Shown here piece by piece: positions 24,172-32,335 of a stretch of DNA of 39,112 nt. Source of the DNA: a virus; IMG/VR virus record IMGVR_UViG_3300034694_000314, positions 1 to 39,112 of that record; one strand, 5' to 3'. The first letter of the stretch is position 1, and each line of letters begins with the position of its first letter. The translations under genes were made by a program, and so were the position numbers. A model generated the notes under the pieces. That model searched no databases. It was not told the DNA's origin and saw nothing but the letters and a program-made list of their open reading frames with translations.

Positions 24172-24185
24172 ATCAAATCCTCTTA

Positions 24186-25199
24186 TTATTTACAGTAAGA
24201 TTTCATCTTTACTTGTATTTTTAGTGGGTTATGTATCGCACTATCTAGTATAGTCTGTATCATGAATAGTTGACCATATTTCAATGCTGCATCTGCTGCG
24301 TCTTTACAATCAGACCATTCAGGGAATGACACATACCATCCACGGGAAACTGCTCTCTCAACAAATAACTTACTTGCACTATCTGCATCGGGCAACACTA
24401 TAATTTTTTTCTTTAAACTATCTATTATATTTCCCTGTTCAACATTTATATTATTTGAACCGATTGCTATTCCATCAGTGAAGTACGCATCCAGTTGTCC
24501 TTCGGTTACGATCACAATCTTTTTATTAGATTGCTTATCCAATCCATATACGAAATCTAGCATTGGTTGCTTAGTGAAATATTTTGGTATTTCTTTAGTA
24601 ATTGTTCCTACCCATCGCGCAGTGTATCCTACTATCACACCTTTATAAAAGAATACATGCATGAATCTATTCTTCATTCGTGCTGGTGACATAGATGGTG
24701 AATAATAGAAACGAGAATCCATAGGATCTAATCCCCTTGACACCATGTATTCCAATACTCTCTCAAGTTCAGGAGTTACCTCGGTGTACTCAGATATAGG
24801 CTTTGCACCTTCTGGTAATTCTACTGGTTTCCAATTGATCTCTACCGCATCATCGGTTGATACTTTCTTTAAAAGAATAGACTCAATATCGCGATCTTCA
24901 AGTAATCTTAATTGTAATCGTTGAATATCACTTGAATCTGCGCCAAATGCTGTATATAATGCTTTCAGACGGTCGTCTATTTTATTGTCTAGCGTGGGCC
25001 AGCCTGCTGTGAAATTACAGTTGAAGCAATTGTATTGAAAGGTATCTTGCTCTGGGAAATAGAAACCACCACGACCTTTTGTGTCGTGAGAATGACCCCT
25101 AGTAGCACATACAGGACAATTACCAGAAACCCATCCAGACGGATTCGGCTTCCAGTTAGGTGGTATATGCGCTCTTGTAAAATCTATTATTAATCTCAT
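24186..25199 (-). CDS. 61: DNA primase (T4 gp61-like)
   Basis: The protein is 337 aa from the ATG at 25199. Zinc ribbon cysteines C28-x2-C31 and C58-x2-C61 surround a GRGGFYFP segment. The Toprim core follows with VIVTEGQLDAYF and IIVLPDADSASK carrying the acidic metal ligands. It makes RNA primers for lagging-strand synthesis with gp41. An ATG at 25208 overlaps the -10 box of the promoter and cannot be on that transcript. The predicted transcript starts at about 25200, so the mRNA from this promoter should be leaderless. Confidence 0.93.
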   Translation of the reverse strand: MRLIIDFTRAHIPPNWKPNPSGWVSGNCPVCATRGHSHDTKGRGGFYFPEQDTFQYNCFNCNFTAGWPTLDNKIDDRLKALYTAFGADSSDIQRLQLRLLEDRDIESILLKKVSTDDAVEINWKPVELPEGAKPISEYTEVTPELERVLEYMVSRGLDPMDSRFYYSPSMSPARMKNRFMHVFFYKGVIVGYTARWVGTITKEIPKYFTKQPMLDFVYGLDKQSNKKIVIVTEGQLDAYFTDGIAIGSNNINVEQGNIIDSLKKKIIVLPDADSASKLFVERAVSRGWYVSFPEWSDCKDAADAALKYGQLFMIQTILDSAIHNPLKIQVKMKSYCK

Positions 25200-25206
25200 A
25201 TCATAC

Positions 25207-25235
25207 ATTCTACACGATTAATGTTATTTTGTCAA
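25207..25235 (-). promoter_or_regulatory. Sigma-70-type early promoter, predicted leaderless
   Basis: Minus strand TTGACA (25235-25230), 17-nt spacer, TAGAAT (25212-25207). The start point should be 25200 or 25199, at the primase ATG. Confidence 0.85.
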
Positions 25236-25242
25236 TAGAATT

Positions 25243-26064
25243 TTACACTCTTATTACGATTTTATCCACAGTACCACTAAATGTATTATCAACCTTTGCT
25301 CTTAAATATGATAAGTTAGACTGTATTGAAAAGGGTTCAATACCAGTAAATGTATTGAACTCATGATAATCATAGAATGGCGTTAAATCTAAATCAAACC
25401 AATCACTATCACTAGGAGAAGATGCAGTTGTTCCCTGCATATAAAAATCACCTGTATAATTAGTGCAATACACCCCAAATGTAATCAATCCATTTGGCTT
25501 ATTGTAATATGAAGGTCCAGCGATAATTGAACTATAATCAAATGTACCATTTGGTGTGAATTCTATTACAGATTGCGAAGTTAATGGAAGTGCGTGCGCA
25601 TCATCAGATATTTCTACTGTGAAATTTGGTCGCATATTCTGATCTACAAACATAGGTAATACAAGACCCAGTTCATTGGTATATGTTAAAACTAAATCAC
25701 ATAAACCAATATCTATATTAGATATATGAGATGCACGCACTATTAATTTAACACTGCCTAATTCATAATCTGTAATGATACATTTTGTACTTAATATTGT
25801 ACTATTGGATTCTCTGTATACCAATGCTGCATTAACGTCCATATTAAATAATTTAACAGGTTTTCTATCTTGATTCTTTATGAAGAAATGCAACTCATTA
25901 TCAAGTCCCTTAAATAATTTAAGACGATTGAAATTAACGGGTGCATTAACTGTTGTACCACGTGTACTGTTGTATTGTGATAGACCCGTTGCGGTTCCGT
26001 GATCTTGTACGATGTATAGATCACCAGTTTGGTTTATATTGTAACTTGTGCTGTAATTGCTCAT
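25243..26064 (-). CDS. Virion-type structural protein, 273 aa
   Basis: A beta-rich protein with many N/T/S/Y residues and no catalytic motif. It begins MSNYSTSYNINQTGDLYIVQ and ends in FSIQSNLSYLRAKVDN and VDKIVIRV, similar in style to phage fibre or sheath-associated proteins. AGGGA precedes the ATG, and a late promoter lies 25 nt upstream. Expression should be late, and the particle location is unknown. Confidence 0.65.
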   Translation of the reverse strand: MSNYSTSYNINQTGDLYIVQDHGTATGLSQYNSTRGTTVNAPVNFNRLKLFKGLDNELHFFIKNQDRKPVKLFNMDVNAALVYRESNSTILSTKCIITDYELGSVKLIVRASHISNIDIGLCDLVLTYTNELGLVLPMFVDQNMRPNFTVEISDDAHALPLTSQSVIEFTPNGTFDYSSIIAGPSYYNKPNGLITFGVYCTNYTGDFYMQGTTASSPSDSDWFDLDLTPFYDYHEFNTFTGIEPFSIQSNLSYLRAKVDNTFSGTVDKIVIRV

Positions 26065-26088
26065 TTTATAAGTCCCTGATTATATGTT

Positions 26089-26098
26089 GTATTTATGC
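26089..26098 (-). promoter_or_regulatory. T4-type late promoter (minus)
   Basis: Minus strand GCATAAATAC, upstream of the 273-aa virion-type gene. It is divergent to the plus-strand late promoter 23 bp away. Confidence 0.75.
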
Positions 26099-26120
26099 AA
26101 AAATGACCAAAATATTTTAG

Positions 26121-26128
26121 TATAAATA
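26121..26128 (+). promoter_or_regulatory. T4-type late promoter (plus)
   Basis: TATAAATA is an exact match to the late consensus on the plus strand. Only 6 nt separate it from the ATG of the plus-strand gene, so the transcript would have almost no leader. Confidence 0.7.
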
Positions 26129-26134
26129 ATAGTA

Positions 26135-26506
26135 ATGCTAAAACAATATGAAGAATTACTCAACCAATATCCGTTCTTGACTGTGTTATCTTACGCTGGC
26201 AACGAATACGTGGGTGTCATGCAAAACATAGACACACAAATCGCAAGCATGTATATGTTTGAACGATTGGAAACTGTAGGTGAAAAACAATTATTTCTTA
26301 TGTTAGGGGAAGAATGGTGGTGGGAAACTAATAGACAGTTACCGATCAACATAGCCTTGATCAATAGGTGGCATTTTCAACATTGTATACAAAGTTTCAA
26401 TGTGAAGCAAATGACTATTATTGCGGGTCCAGAAGTTAGACTAAGTAACTCCATCACAAAAAGAATAAAACGTAGAAGTATTAATCTTATGAAAAAGAAT
26501 CTTTAA
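26135..26506 (+). CDS. Conserved T4-like phage protein, only plus-strand gene
   Basis: The 123-aa protein contains YPFLTVLSYAGNEYVGVMQN, LFLMLGEEWWWETNRQLPIN and the tail SITKRIKRRSINLMKK. From memory this is a conserved protein of T4-like marine phages with no known function. The aromatic EWWWE segment and basic tail suggest a nucleic-acid- or virion-associated role. It has a perfect late promoter and no ribosome site, and its end overlaps the opposite DnaE-like gene by 20 nt. Confidence 0.8.
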   Translation: MLKQYEELLNQYPFLTVLSYAGNEYVGVMQNIDTQIASMYMFERLETVGEKQLFLMLGEEWWWETNRQLPINIALINRWHFQHCIQSFNVKQMTIIAGPEVRLSNSITKRIKRRSINLMKKNL

Positions 26507-27065
26507 CAATCTTGTTTAATTGCATCACTACTACCATCGCGTATGAGTGAGCATGACTTTTCTTAAAGTAATAAGAATCATCTTCTGGTTTTACCCATAT
26601 ATTGTTCATCACAGTATCCCAATCCTTTCCAATCAAATAACTCTTTGCTGGACGAATCATTGCCAACACTGCTGCCAATTGACCAACACTACTGGGCTTC
26701 ATTTGTTGAACAATACTAAAATGGGAATGTATATGAAAACATTTCTCAACAATTTCCCTATGTTCTAATAGATCCCACATAGGTTCCATATCAATCAATT
26801 CATCAAGTTCTGCTTTGTTACTAATATCATTATATGCCGATACATTCAACAAATCCATTTTAAAGTAACCCATCTTCTCGGCTTCTTTGTGATCTATTGT
26901 CGCTAATCCGTTATATGGATTAGTAGGAATCTCATGAAAATATACACCAGTGTTGTGCTTTTTTTCAATATGTTCACGCTTTATCATCGCAGGAGTATTT
27001 TTAATAAGAGCAAGTAATTTATCTCTATTTGCGATGTCTATATCAATATCTGTATTAACTATCAT
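26487..27065 (-). CDS. Miniature DnaE-like (C-family DNA polymerase core) protein
   Basis: The 192-aa protein lines up by eye with the palm and fingers of bacterial DNA polymerase III alpha. TDIDIDIANRDKLLALI (5-21) matches the PDxDxDF...RD motif that holds two catalytic aspartates. MGYFKMDLLNV (65-75, D71) matches the VKFDFLGL motif with the third. VLAMIRPAK (133-141) matches LVALFRPGP, and YYFKKSHAHSYAMVV (165-179) matches YGFNKSHSAAYAL. The PHP, thumb and beta-binding parts are absent (usual length about 1160 aa). From memory, marine T4-like phages carry such split DnaE-like pieces, with a GRGS-containing partner elsewhere; that partner is not in this window. It follows the PP-loop gene by an ATGA overlap. 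Activity is unproven. Confidence 0.7.
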   Translation of the reverse strand: MIVNTDIDIDIANRDKLLALIKNTPAMIKREHIEKKHNTGVYFHEIPTNPYNGLATIDHKEAEKMGYFKMDLLNVSAYNDISNKAELDELIDMEPMWDLLEHREIVEKCFHIHSHFSIVQQMKPSSVGQLAAVLAMIRPAKSYLIGKDWDTVMNNIWVKPEDDSYYFKKSHAHSYAMVVVMQLNKIVKDSFS

Positions 27066-27676
27066 ACTAATCTACCAAATGCCCATTTACGTTCCGAACA
27101 CCACCAACAATTATCGCAGTGAGTCCCATCTCTATTTTTAGTACAACTAAGAGTCAACGGGAATAATGTATCGGTAATTCCCAAGTAGTCATACATTTCT
27201 GCAACTTTACTTTTATCAATATTATAGAAGGGTATGTAGATTGCACCATCACGCCTCCATACAGGTCGCACCTCGGACGATAGACGATCTGCTTCACCGT
27301 TTAACTCACTATTGAACGTTTTTACTACTTCCTCTGACGGATTAGATGTAATTCCTAAGTAGTATAGTTTAATATTTTCATCAGCAACAAGTGATTCATT
27401 CACCGCCTTTCTACCGTCAAATTCTCGCATATATGTTATACTATGCTCTACGCTATAATTATCAGTTAATTCTACTACTTTGTTAACCACCTGTGTTGCA
27501 GGGATTGTATTGCAATTATCAATACCAATGTTACCACTAGTCACTGCAATGACTTTATGTGGTGAATACTTCATTAATATATAAAGTAATAATGCACTAT
27601 CTGCGCCACCACTAACATTGATTGCAATTTCTCCATCTGGGATGTGGATATCCACACCACATAAATTAATATCCAT
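27062..27676 (-). CDS. QueC-like PP-loop ATP pyrophosphatase (paralogue B)
   Basis: The protein is 204 aa from the ATG at 27676. That ATG overlaps the TAA of the zinc-finger gene (TAATG) and follows AGGA; a longer frame back to 27715 would run inside that gene. The PP-loop is SGGADS at 22-27. The C-terminal cysteines are C178-x8-C187-x2-C190-x2-C193 in CDNCWWC, followed by SERKWAFGR, the same arrangement as in the protein at 389-1009 (CREKYWGFG). The substrate is unknown. It is coupled to the DnaE-like gene, which suggests a nucleic-acid context. Confidence 0.82.
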   Translation of the reverse strand: MDINLCGVDIHIPDGEIAINVSGGADSALLLYILMKYSPHKVIAVTSGNIGIDNCNTIPATQVVNKVVELTDNYSVEHSITYMREFDGRKAVNESLVADENIKLYYLGITSNPSEEVVKTFNSELNGEADRLSSEVRPVWRRDGAIYIPFYNIDKSKVAEMYDYLGITDTLFPLTLSCTKNRDGTHCDNCWWCSERKWAFGRLV

Positions 27677-28368
27677 TATCCTATACTCGCTTGCTTCAAA
27701 ATAGTTTCCACCCATTGTAAATCTTTAACTTCATTCTTACGCTTCAATCGTATCTGCCAATATTGAGGATCAATATAATCCACAATCATTTCAATCTGCT
27801 TGTTATTCAACATGTCCAATAAACTCTGTGCATCATTACTTGCATAGATAACCCACGGACTAATTCTACCAGAACATATATGAAATACCGCTAGACTCGG
27901 TGCTACTGTTTTGAAATAGGTATTCCAATCATTCTCTCTATCTTCTGCCCAATCTTGCATTGACAATATTGTACGCTCAACTGCCCTGTCAACACTTTCA
28001 ACTTTCAATCTCTCTTTTACCCAACCGCTAAACTTTGCATCATGTGTCCACTGATCTAGTTTTACTTGATTCTTTAACAACCATGTAGTATAACTAGTAA
28101 CATCATCTATCTTAACTTCAATGCAATATTTACCATACTTTATGAAGGCAGCATAATACGAACTTTTTGCAAATTCCGTATAAGATTTTTCTTTCTTTGA
28201 ATTTGTGCCAATACGATAGAACAACTGATATGCACGATATCCTAATTGAACATCTTTGTCATTCTCTTGCATATGTCGCTTCTTCTGCACACACATATGC
28301 ACAATAAGCGTATTTTCACGCTTAAAGTCTTTATTACAGTATTCACACTTGTACGATATTTTCTGCAT
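27676..28368 (-). CDS. Zinc-finger phage protein, 230 aa
   Basis: The N-terminus YKCEYCNKDFKRENTLIVHM followed by C is a C2HC/C2H2-like finger. The body (KSYTEFAKSSYYAAFIKYGK, ESVDRAVERTILSMQDWAED, ISPWVIYAS, IDPQYWQIRLKR) matches, from memory, a conserved protein of marine T4-like phages. It probably binds nucleic acid. It is TAATG-coupled to the PP-loop gene and overlaps the 266-aa gene. Confidence 0.75.
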   Translation of the reverse strand: MQKISYKCEYCNKDFKRENTLIVHMCVQKKRHMQENDKDVQLGYRAYQLFYRIGTNSKKEKSYTEFAKSSYYAAFIKYGKYCIEVKIDDVTSYTTWLLKNQVKLDQWTHDAKFSGWVKERLKVESVDRAVERTILSMQDWAEDRENDWNTYFKTVAPSLAVFHICSGRISPWVIYASNDAQSLLDMLNNKQIEMIVDYIDPQYWQIRLKRKNEVKDLQWVETILKQASIG

Positions 28369-29143
28369 AATCTATAAACTTTTTATACTCGGCTGTCATT
28401 GTACTATTATACACTATATCTAAGTCTTTGCATAGCACTTCTAGGTCTAAATTGAATAAATCATCAATAACCAAAGTCGTTGGTCTAGTTAAATAGCATT
28501 CACCATCCATCATAATATCATCTTTTATTTCTGCTATAATAGTAGTTATCTCTTCTGGTGATGGTATAGCGTTACCGCCATGATGAAAACAATGCTGCAA
28601 TTGCCAAAATTCCAATTCACCTCGCTCTGCATATTTCAATGCGGTTGGGTACATATGCTTCATCATGTTAGCACGATACTCTGCATCATCTTGCTTATGA
28701 TCATGTATATGTGTGTTCATTGAATGAATCAATTCATCTGGTGTGATTGTACGCTTTTCATATGATTCATAAAATAGATTGAACAATCTGTCAGTTGGAT
28801 TAATATAAATCGTATCTATTGATTCGTTGTTCCACGGAACTGACTTTCGCCAATCACCATAACTCAAACCAAAGATTGACCTATCTGTAAATCCATCAAC
28901 AAATCCATTTAACCACGAAAAATCATCATCATTTCTTTCTATTTCTTCTATGTACAATCTAGACCAATCATCGGCATCATCTGTAAAATCAACATGGTTA
29001 TCCCATGGATCAATTTTAGTTTCAGATAGAAACCTAGTTTCGCACTTGAAATACTCACTTTTATAACTATCACTCTGTTGTAATATCCAACCTAGTGCTG
29101 ACGATAGCATTGGTACTGCACTGAATATATGAGCGTGTTTCAC
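28343..29143 (-). CDS. Hypothetical protein with sulfotransferase-like C-terminal pattern, 266 aa
   Basis: The start codon is GTG at 29143, overlapping the upstream stop (GTGA). The N-terminus HAHIFSAVPMLSSALGWILQ could be a degenerate strand-loop-helix of a P-loop protein. The C-terminal TTLVIDDLFNLDLEVLCKDL followed by KKFIDYAE resembles the end of the 211-aa protein at 5159-5794. Histidine and aspartate are frequent in the middle. I would place it loosely in the same sulfotransferase-like group, with low certainty. Confidence 0.65.
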   Translation of the reverse strand: MKHAHIFSAVPMLSSALGWILQQSDSYKSEYFKCETRFLSETKIDPWDNHVDFTDDADDWSRLYIEEIERNDDDFSWLNGFVDGFTDRSIFGLSYGDWRKSVPWNNESIDTIYINPTDRLFNLFYESYEKRTITPDELIHSMNTHIHDHKQDDAEYRANMMKHMYPTALKYAERGELEFWQLQHCFHHGGNAIPSPEEITTIIAEIKDDIMMDGECYLTRPTTLVIDDLFNLDLEVLCKDLDIVYNSTMTAEYKKFIDYAENIVQV

Positions 29144-29598
29144 TTTAAAACAGCCGTCGCTTCTTTTTTACTTAATCCAAAATCACCTAACAACTCTCTT
29201 AAATCGTCCTTGCTATGCATCCCAATAAACAATTCAACTTCATCATCGTTTAAGTTAAGATAGTTTTCTTTAATGAATCTAAATATCTTCGTATCAGTTC
29301 CTTTCTTGCCGGGAGAAATCCACTCGTGATATTGACTAGACCCTAATGACAGTGCTTGCAATAACTGAAACTGCAACTTAGGATGATGTCGCAGAGTATT
29401 AAAGTGAACATTGACTAATTCATTTGTCCATTCTAAATAATGCTCTGCGAATTGTCCCTTGCATGAACTTATGAAACGTTGCTGTGTCCACATATTCTTA
29501 TTGTATTTTACAGTCTCTTCATCAGTTAGACTATCGTACCAATTGCGATCACGTGTATCTATTGCACGCATTTCACTTTTAATATTTAACTTACTCAA
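29140..29598 (-). CDS. Candidate clamp-loader small subunit (gp62-like)
   Basis: The 152-aa protein has the general pattern I associate with T4 gp62: MWTQQRFISS, EHYLEWTNELVNVHF, HHPKLQFQLLQAL, SSQYHEWI and a C-terminal FGLSKKEATAVLK helix. gp62 joins gp44 to load the sliding clamp. No gp44 or gp45 gene is in the window, so context support is limited to the nearby replication genes. The start is TTG at 29598 overlapping the upstream TGA; an ATG at residue 10 is an alternative. Confidence 0.5.
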   Translation of the reverse strand: MSKLNIKSEMRAIDTRDRNWYDSLTDEETVKYNKNMWTQQRFISSCKGQFAEHYLEWTNELVNVHFNTLRHHPKLQFQLLQALSLGSSQYHEWISPGKKGTDTKIFRFIKENYLNLNDDEVELFIGMHSKDDLRELLGDFGLSKKEATAVLK

Positions 29599-30299
29599 AT
29601 CAAAATTCCCATTTCATGTTCTGGATCGCTGTCTTCTTTTTCAAGAAGAATTGCTTCTTTAATAGTACACGACTTAACATCAAATGTCAACCTAAACATC
29701 ATCAACGCAGTTACATCATTAGTGAATAATTGAATTTCATCCCACCACACACTTGATGAATTATCTGGCATTGCATTATTAATCCATGATTGCATTTCAC
29801 CAGCGCGTTTCATTCTGTCGGTATGACGTGATGGTGCAAAACCAGAATTTGATGGTGCAAAACCTGGACTATCCAAAATAATCTTCACACTGTATACATA
29901 CTTGCCATAGTAAATTTGTTTTCTAATTACCTGTGTAATTTCTTTATTGTTAATCATATCTAAATGAGCTTGATTTTTAGGAGTCTTTACTTCAAGCAAT
30001 TCAAAGTTATGCGTATTCTTAGAAGTGATGTTTAATAGTGCATCACATGATTCTTTATCAGATACATTGAAATATACACGCAAACTATTACCTTCATGAT
30101 AACTGTGCTGGTTAACTACTTTGACGTTTTTCATAGTTTTATTAAGTACAGATTTCAATGCTTGACATCTACCATACACCGATACCGCAGTGCTACGATC
30201 AGATGATTTAGTCGTAGAAATAAAAGCAACTGAATCAAAACCATAACATAATTTAGTCTGCATCTTCCATACACGATATTTTAAAAATTCTTTGTTCAT
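29595..30299 (-). CDS. Hypothetical protein, 234 aa
   Basis: Not recognised. It is a mixed alpha/beta soluble protein starting MNKEFLKYRVWKMQTKLCYG. Residues about 144-156 contain a short duplication, PGFAPSNSGFAPS, encoded by two copies of GATGGTGCAAAACC on the plus strand. It sits between a conserved 166-aa protein and the gp62-like gene in the replication block. Confidence 0.7.
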   Translation of the reverse strand: MNKEFLKYRVWKMQTKLCYGFDSVAFISTTKSSDRSTAVSVYGRCQALKSVLNKTMKNVKVVNQHSYHEGNSLRVYFNVSDKESCDALLNITSKNTHNFELLEVKTPKNQAHLDMINNKEITQVIRKQIYYGKYVYSVKIILDSPGFAPSNSGFAPSRHTDRMKRAGEMQSWINNAMPDNSSSVWWDEIQLFTNDVTALMMFRLTFDVKSCTIKEAILLEKEDSDPEHEMGILI

Positions 30300-30307
30300 A
30301 ACTACTC

Positions 30308-30808
30308 CTAGATCAATTCACTGATGTCCAACACTTCTGGGATCTTGTTTACTTCTTTAATCAGATAGATACACTCAGGATTATCCCCATCACACAATGG
30401 TACTGACAATATATGACCAAACTTTAGTTTTGGTGCGTGCCATTTTACATCTGTAAATACATTAACAATATTAACATCAAGATATTTTGGACTATAGCCC
30501 GTCATTGGGTTCATCGCAAGTGTAGTGAAACCCCTGTCATTTAATCCCATCAAACTAATCACTTCTGGATTACCCACTTCTGGGTCGCAGATAATAATAC
30601 TCCAATCTAACGGTACATTGATCGTATATTCACCAACTTGCAACACTGCTGCTGGACTGTAAAAACTTTCTAAAAAGATCAATGGAATGAAAAAATAATC
30701 CACGTTCTTTGGGTCACTGTAATCTAATACACCATATCGTAGATCATCTACCAATTCTGGCACATCATCCAATTCGTATGTTTTGTTCTCTACTGTTAGA
30801 ATTTTCAT
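30308..30808 (-). CDS. Conserved T4-like phage protein, 166 aa
   Basis: The sequence FFIPLIFLESFYSPAAVLQV, VPLDWSIIICDPEVGNPEVI and SLMGLNDRGFTTLAMNP match, from memory, a well-conserved protein adjacent to uvsW in marine T4-like phages. It is beta-rich and soluble. Function is unknown; position suggests a replication or recombination link. AGAGAACAAAAT precedes the ATG. Confidence 0.78.
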   Translation of the reverse strand: MKILTVENKTYELDDVPELVDDLRYGVLDYSDPKNVDYFFIPLIFLESFYSPAAVLQVGEYTINVPLDWSIIICDPEVGNPEVISLMGLNDRGFTTLAMNPMTGYSPKYLDVNIVNVFTDVKWHAPKLKFGHILSVPLCDGDNPECIYLIKEVNKIPEVLDISELI

Positions 30809-30823
30809 ATTTTGTTCTCTTTG

Positions 30824-32281
30824 TTATTTGTAGTCAACTTTCTCTATTGAGAACGGATAATTTGCTTCTTTATAAAACTTTTTGCGTTCAGTCAAATGAC
30901 GCTTACTGAACTTTGCTGTACTAGTGAAATCATATATTTCCACAAAGTCCTTATCATCTGCTCTACGAACACCACGACCAATTGATTGTATTACACGCAC
31001 GAAACTCTTCCCAGGCTCAATCAATACCATGTTAAAGATGCGTGGGATGTTTAATCCAACTGCTGCTACACCATATGTCGCAATAGTAATACTATTAGTC
31101 GCTTCATTAATTTCATCGTATGCGTCTTTACGATCTGTAGACTTCATTGCTCCCTTAACGAAAGTAGTATCACCGCCAATATGCTCAACTAACATTTCGC
31201 CTGCTTTGATGCGATCAACCAATACCAGAGTATTACCAGATTGTGATATTGTCTTTATTAAATTACCCATGTAACTGATGCGTTGTGGATTTGTTGTCAA
31301 AAATGTCAGTTCACTTTGATAATTAGTATAGTCGGTATTTTCTTTCATCTGTACAATATTAACATGACAATTACTTAGTACGCCCATATCTTGTAATTCT
31401 GATGCGGCTAACCGATTTACTACATTACCTAAACTAACTTGTAATGTCATTTGTTCATTTTCTGCTTTTGGTATTGTGCCTGTCAATCCCCATCGTAGAG
31501 GTATATTAGCAAATTCTTTAGTTAGCATGTCTTTTAGTACATCTGCTTTCGCTTGGTGAACTTCGTCAACTATGATACAAACTACATCTTCTGCAAAGTC
31601 TTGTAGACTCCAATCCTGCTCACCATTCTTGAATCGTTTACGAATGACGTTAAGACTCTGCCATGTACAAATGGTATGGGTACGACCAAATTCTTTTTTG
31701 TCACCAAAGTACACACCAACATCAAGTCCAAGATTAATATAATCTGCACATGTTTGATTCACCAAATCTTTATTTGGTACAATAACAATAGAGCGACCAT
31801 ACTTTTCTGCTTTGTAACTCAATGCTGCGGTGATTAATGTCTTACCAGCACCAGTTGCAATCTCTTGTAGACACTGGGGTGTTTCTATAAACTTGTTGAC
31901 GATATCAATCTGATAATCACGTAGTGTAACAGGATCACCAGCAAACCGATGCTTCTCGGGCCATACCTTATGCTGGAATGTAGATTCATCTACCAAGTCA
32001 AACTCAAGATCATGAAGTGTACGTCGATCTTCAAGATCAATCTTATAACCATCTTCTATGATAATAGGAATCGCTGTCTCTAATAGACTGACAAATGTAA
32101 TACCACCAATGGTAAAATATCGTTCACACCCATCCCATCTACCTAATTTATAGGAAGGAACATGTCGCGCATAAGGCAAGAAAAACTTAAACTTTGCCTC
32201 TAGTTTTTTTCTAGTGGTAAGTTCAAGTCCTTCTATCTTTGCATTGACTTCGTCTTTCAATATAATTGTTGCAGTTTTAAT
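30824..32281 (-). CDS. uvsW: UvsW-type recombination DNA helicase, probable AUU start
   Basis: The protein is 485 aa if it begins at ATT 32281. Superfamily 2 motifs are clear: LRDYQIDIV (Q-motif-like), IATGAGKTLITAAL (Walker A), IIVDEVHQAKADVL (DExH), RWGLTGTIPK (motif III) and IQSIGRGVRRADD (motif VI). The N-terminal KLGRWDGCERYF segment is typical of UvsW, which branch-migrates recombination intermediates. The frame has no ATG at its start. A TTG at 32260 has no ribosome site, while ATT at 32281 follows GGAGA by about seven bases and restores the N-terminal strand (TATIILKDEVNAKIEG) expected in homologues. Confidence 0.93.
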   Translation of the reverse strand: MKTATIILKDEVNAKIEGLELTTRKKLEAKFKFFLPYARHVPSYKLGRWDGCERYFTIGGITFVSLLETAIPIIIEDGYKIDLEDRRTLHDLEFDLVDESTFQHKVWPEKHRFAGDPVTLRDYQIDIVNKFIETPQCLQEIATGAGKTLITAALSYKAEKYGRSIVIVPNKDLVNQTCADYINLGLDVGVYFGDKKEFGRTHTICTWQSLNVIRKRFKNGEQDWSLQDFAEDVVCIIVDEVHQAKADVLKDMLTKEFANIPLRWGLTGTIPKAENEQMTLQVSLGNVVNRLAASELQDMGVLSNCHVNIVQMKENTDYTNYQSELTFLTTNPQRISYMGNLIKTISQSGNTLVLVDRIKAGEMLVEHIGGDTTFVKGAMKSTDRKDAYDEINEATNSITIATYGVAAVGLNIPRIFNMVLIEPGKSFVRVIQSIGRGVRRADDKDFVEIYDFTSTAKFSKRHLTERKKFYKEANYPFSIEKVDYK

Positions 32282-32306
32282 CGTTGTTCTCCAATTTGTT
32301 TTACTT

Positions 32307-32335
32307 ATTATAGCATCAAACTACAACAATGTCAA
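32307..32335 (-). promoter_or_regulatory. Sigma-70-type early promoter
   Basis: Minus strand TTGACA (32335-32330), 17-nt spacer, TATAAT (32312-32307). It drives uvsW with a leader of about 20 nt that carries GGAGA. Confidence 0.88.

Noticed and set aside
27677-27715. 13-residue extension of the second PP-loop protein
   Set aside because: The internal ATG forms a TAATG with the upstream stop and has AGGA; the extension lies within the upstream gene.
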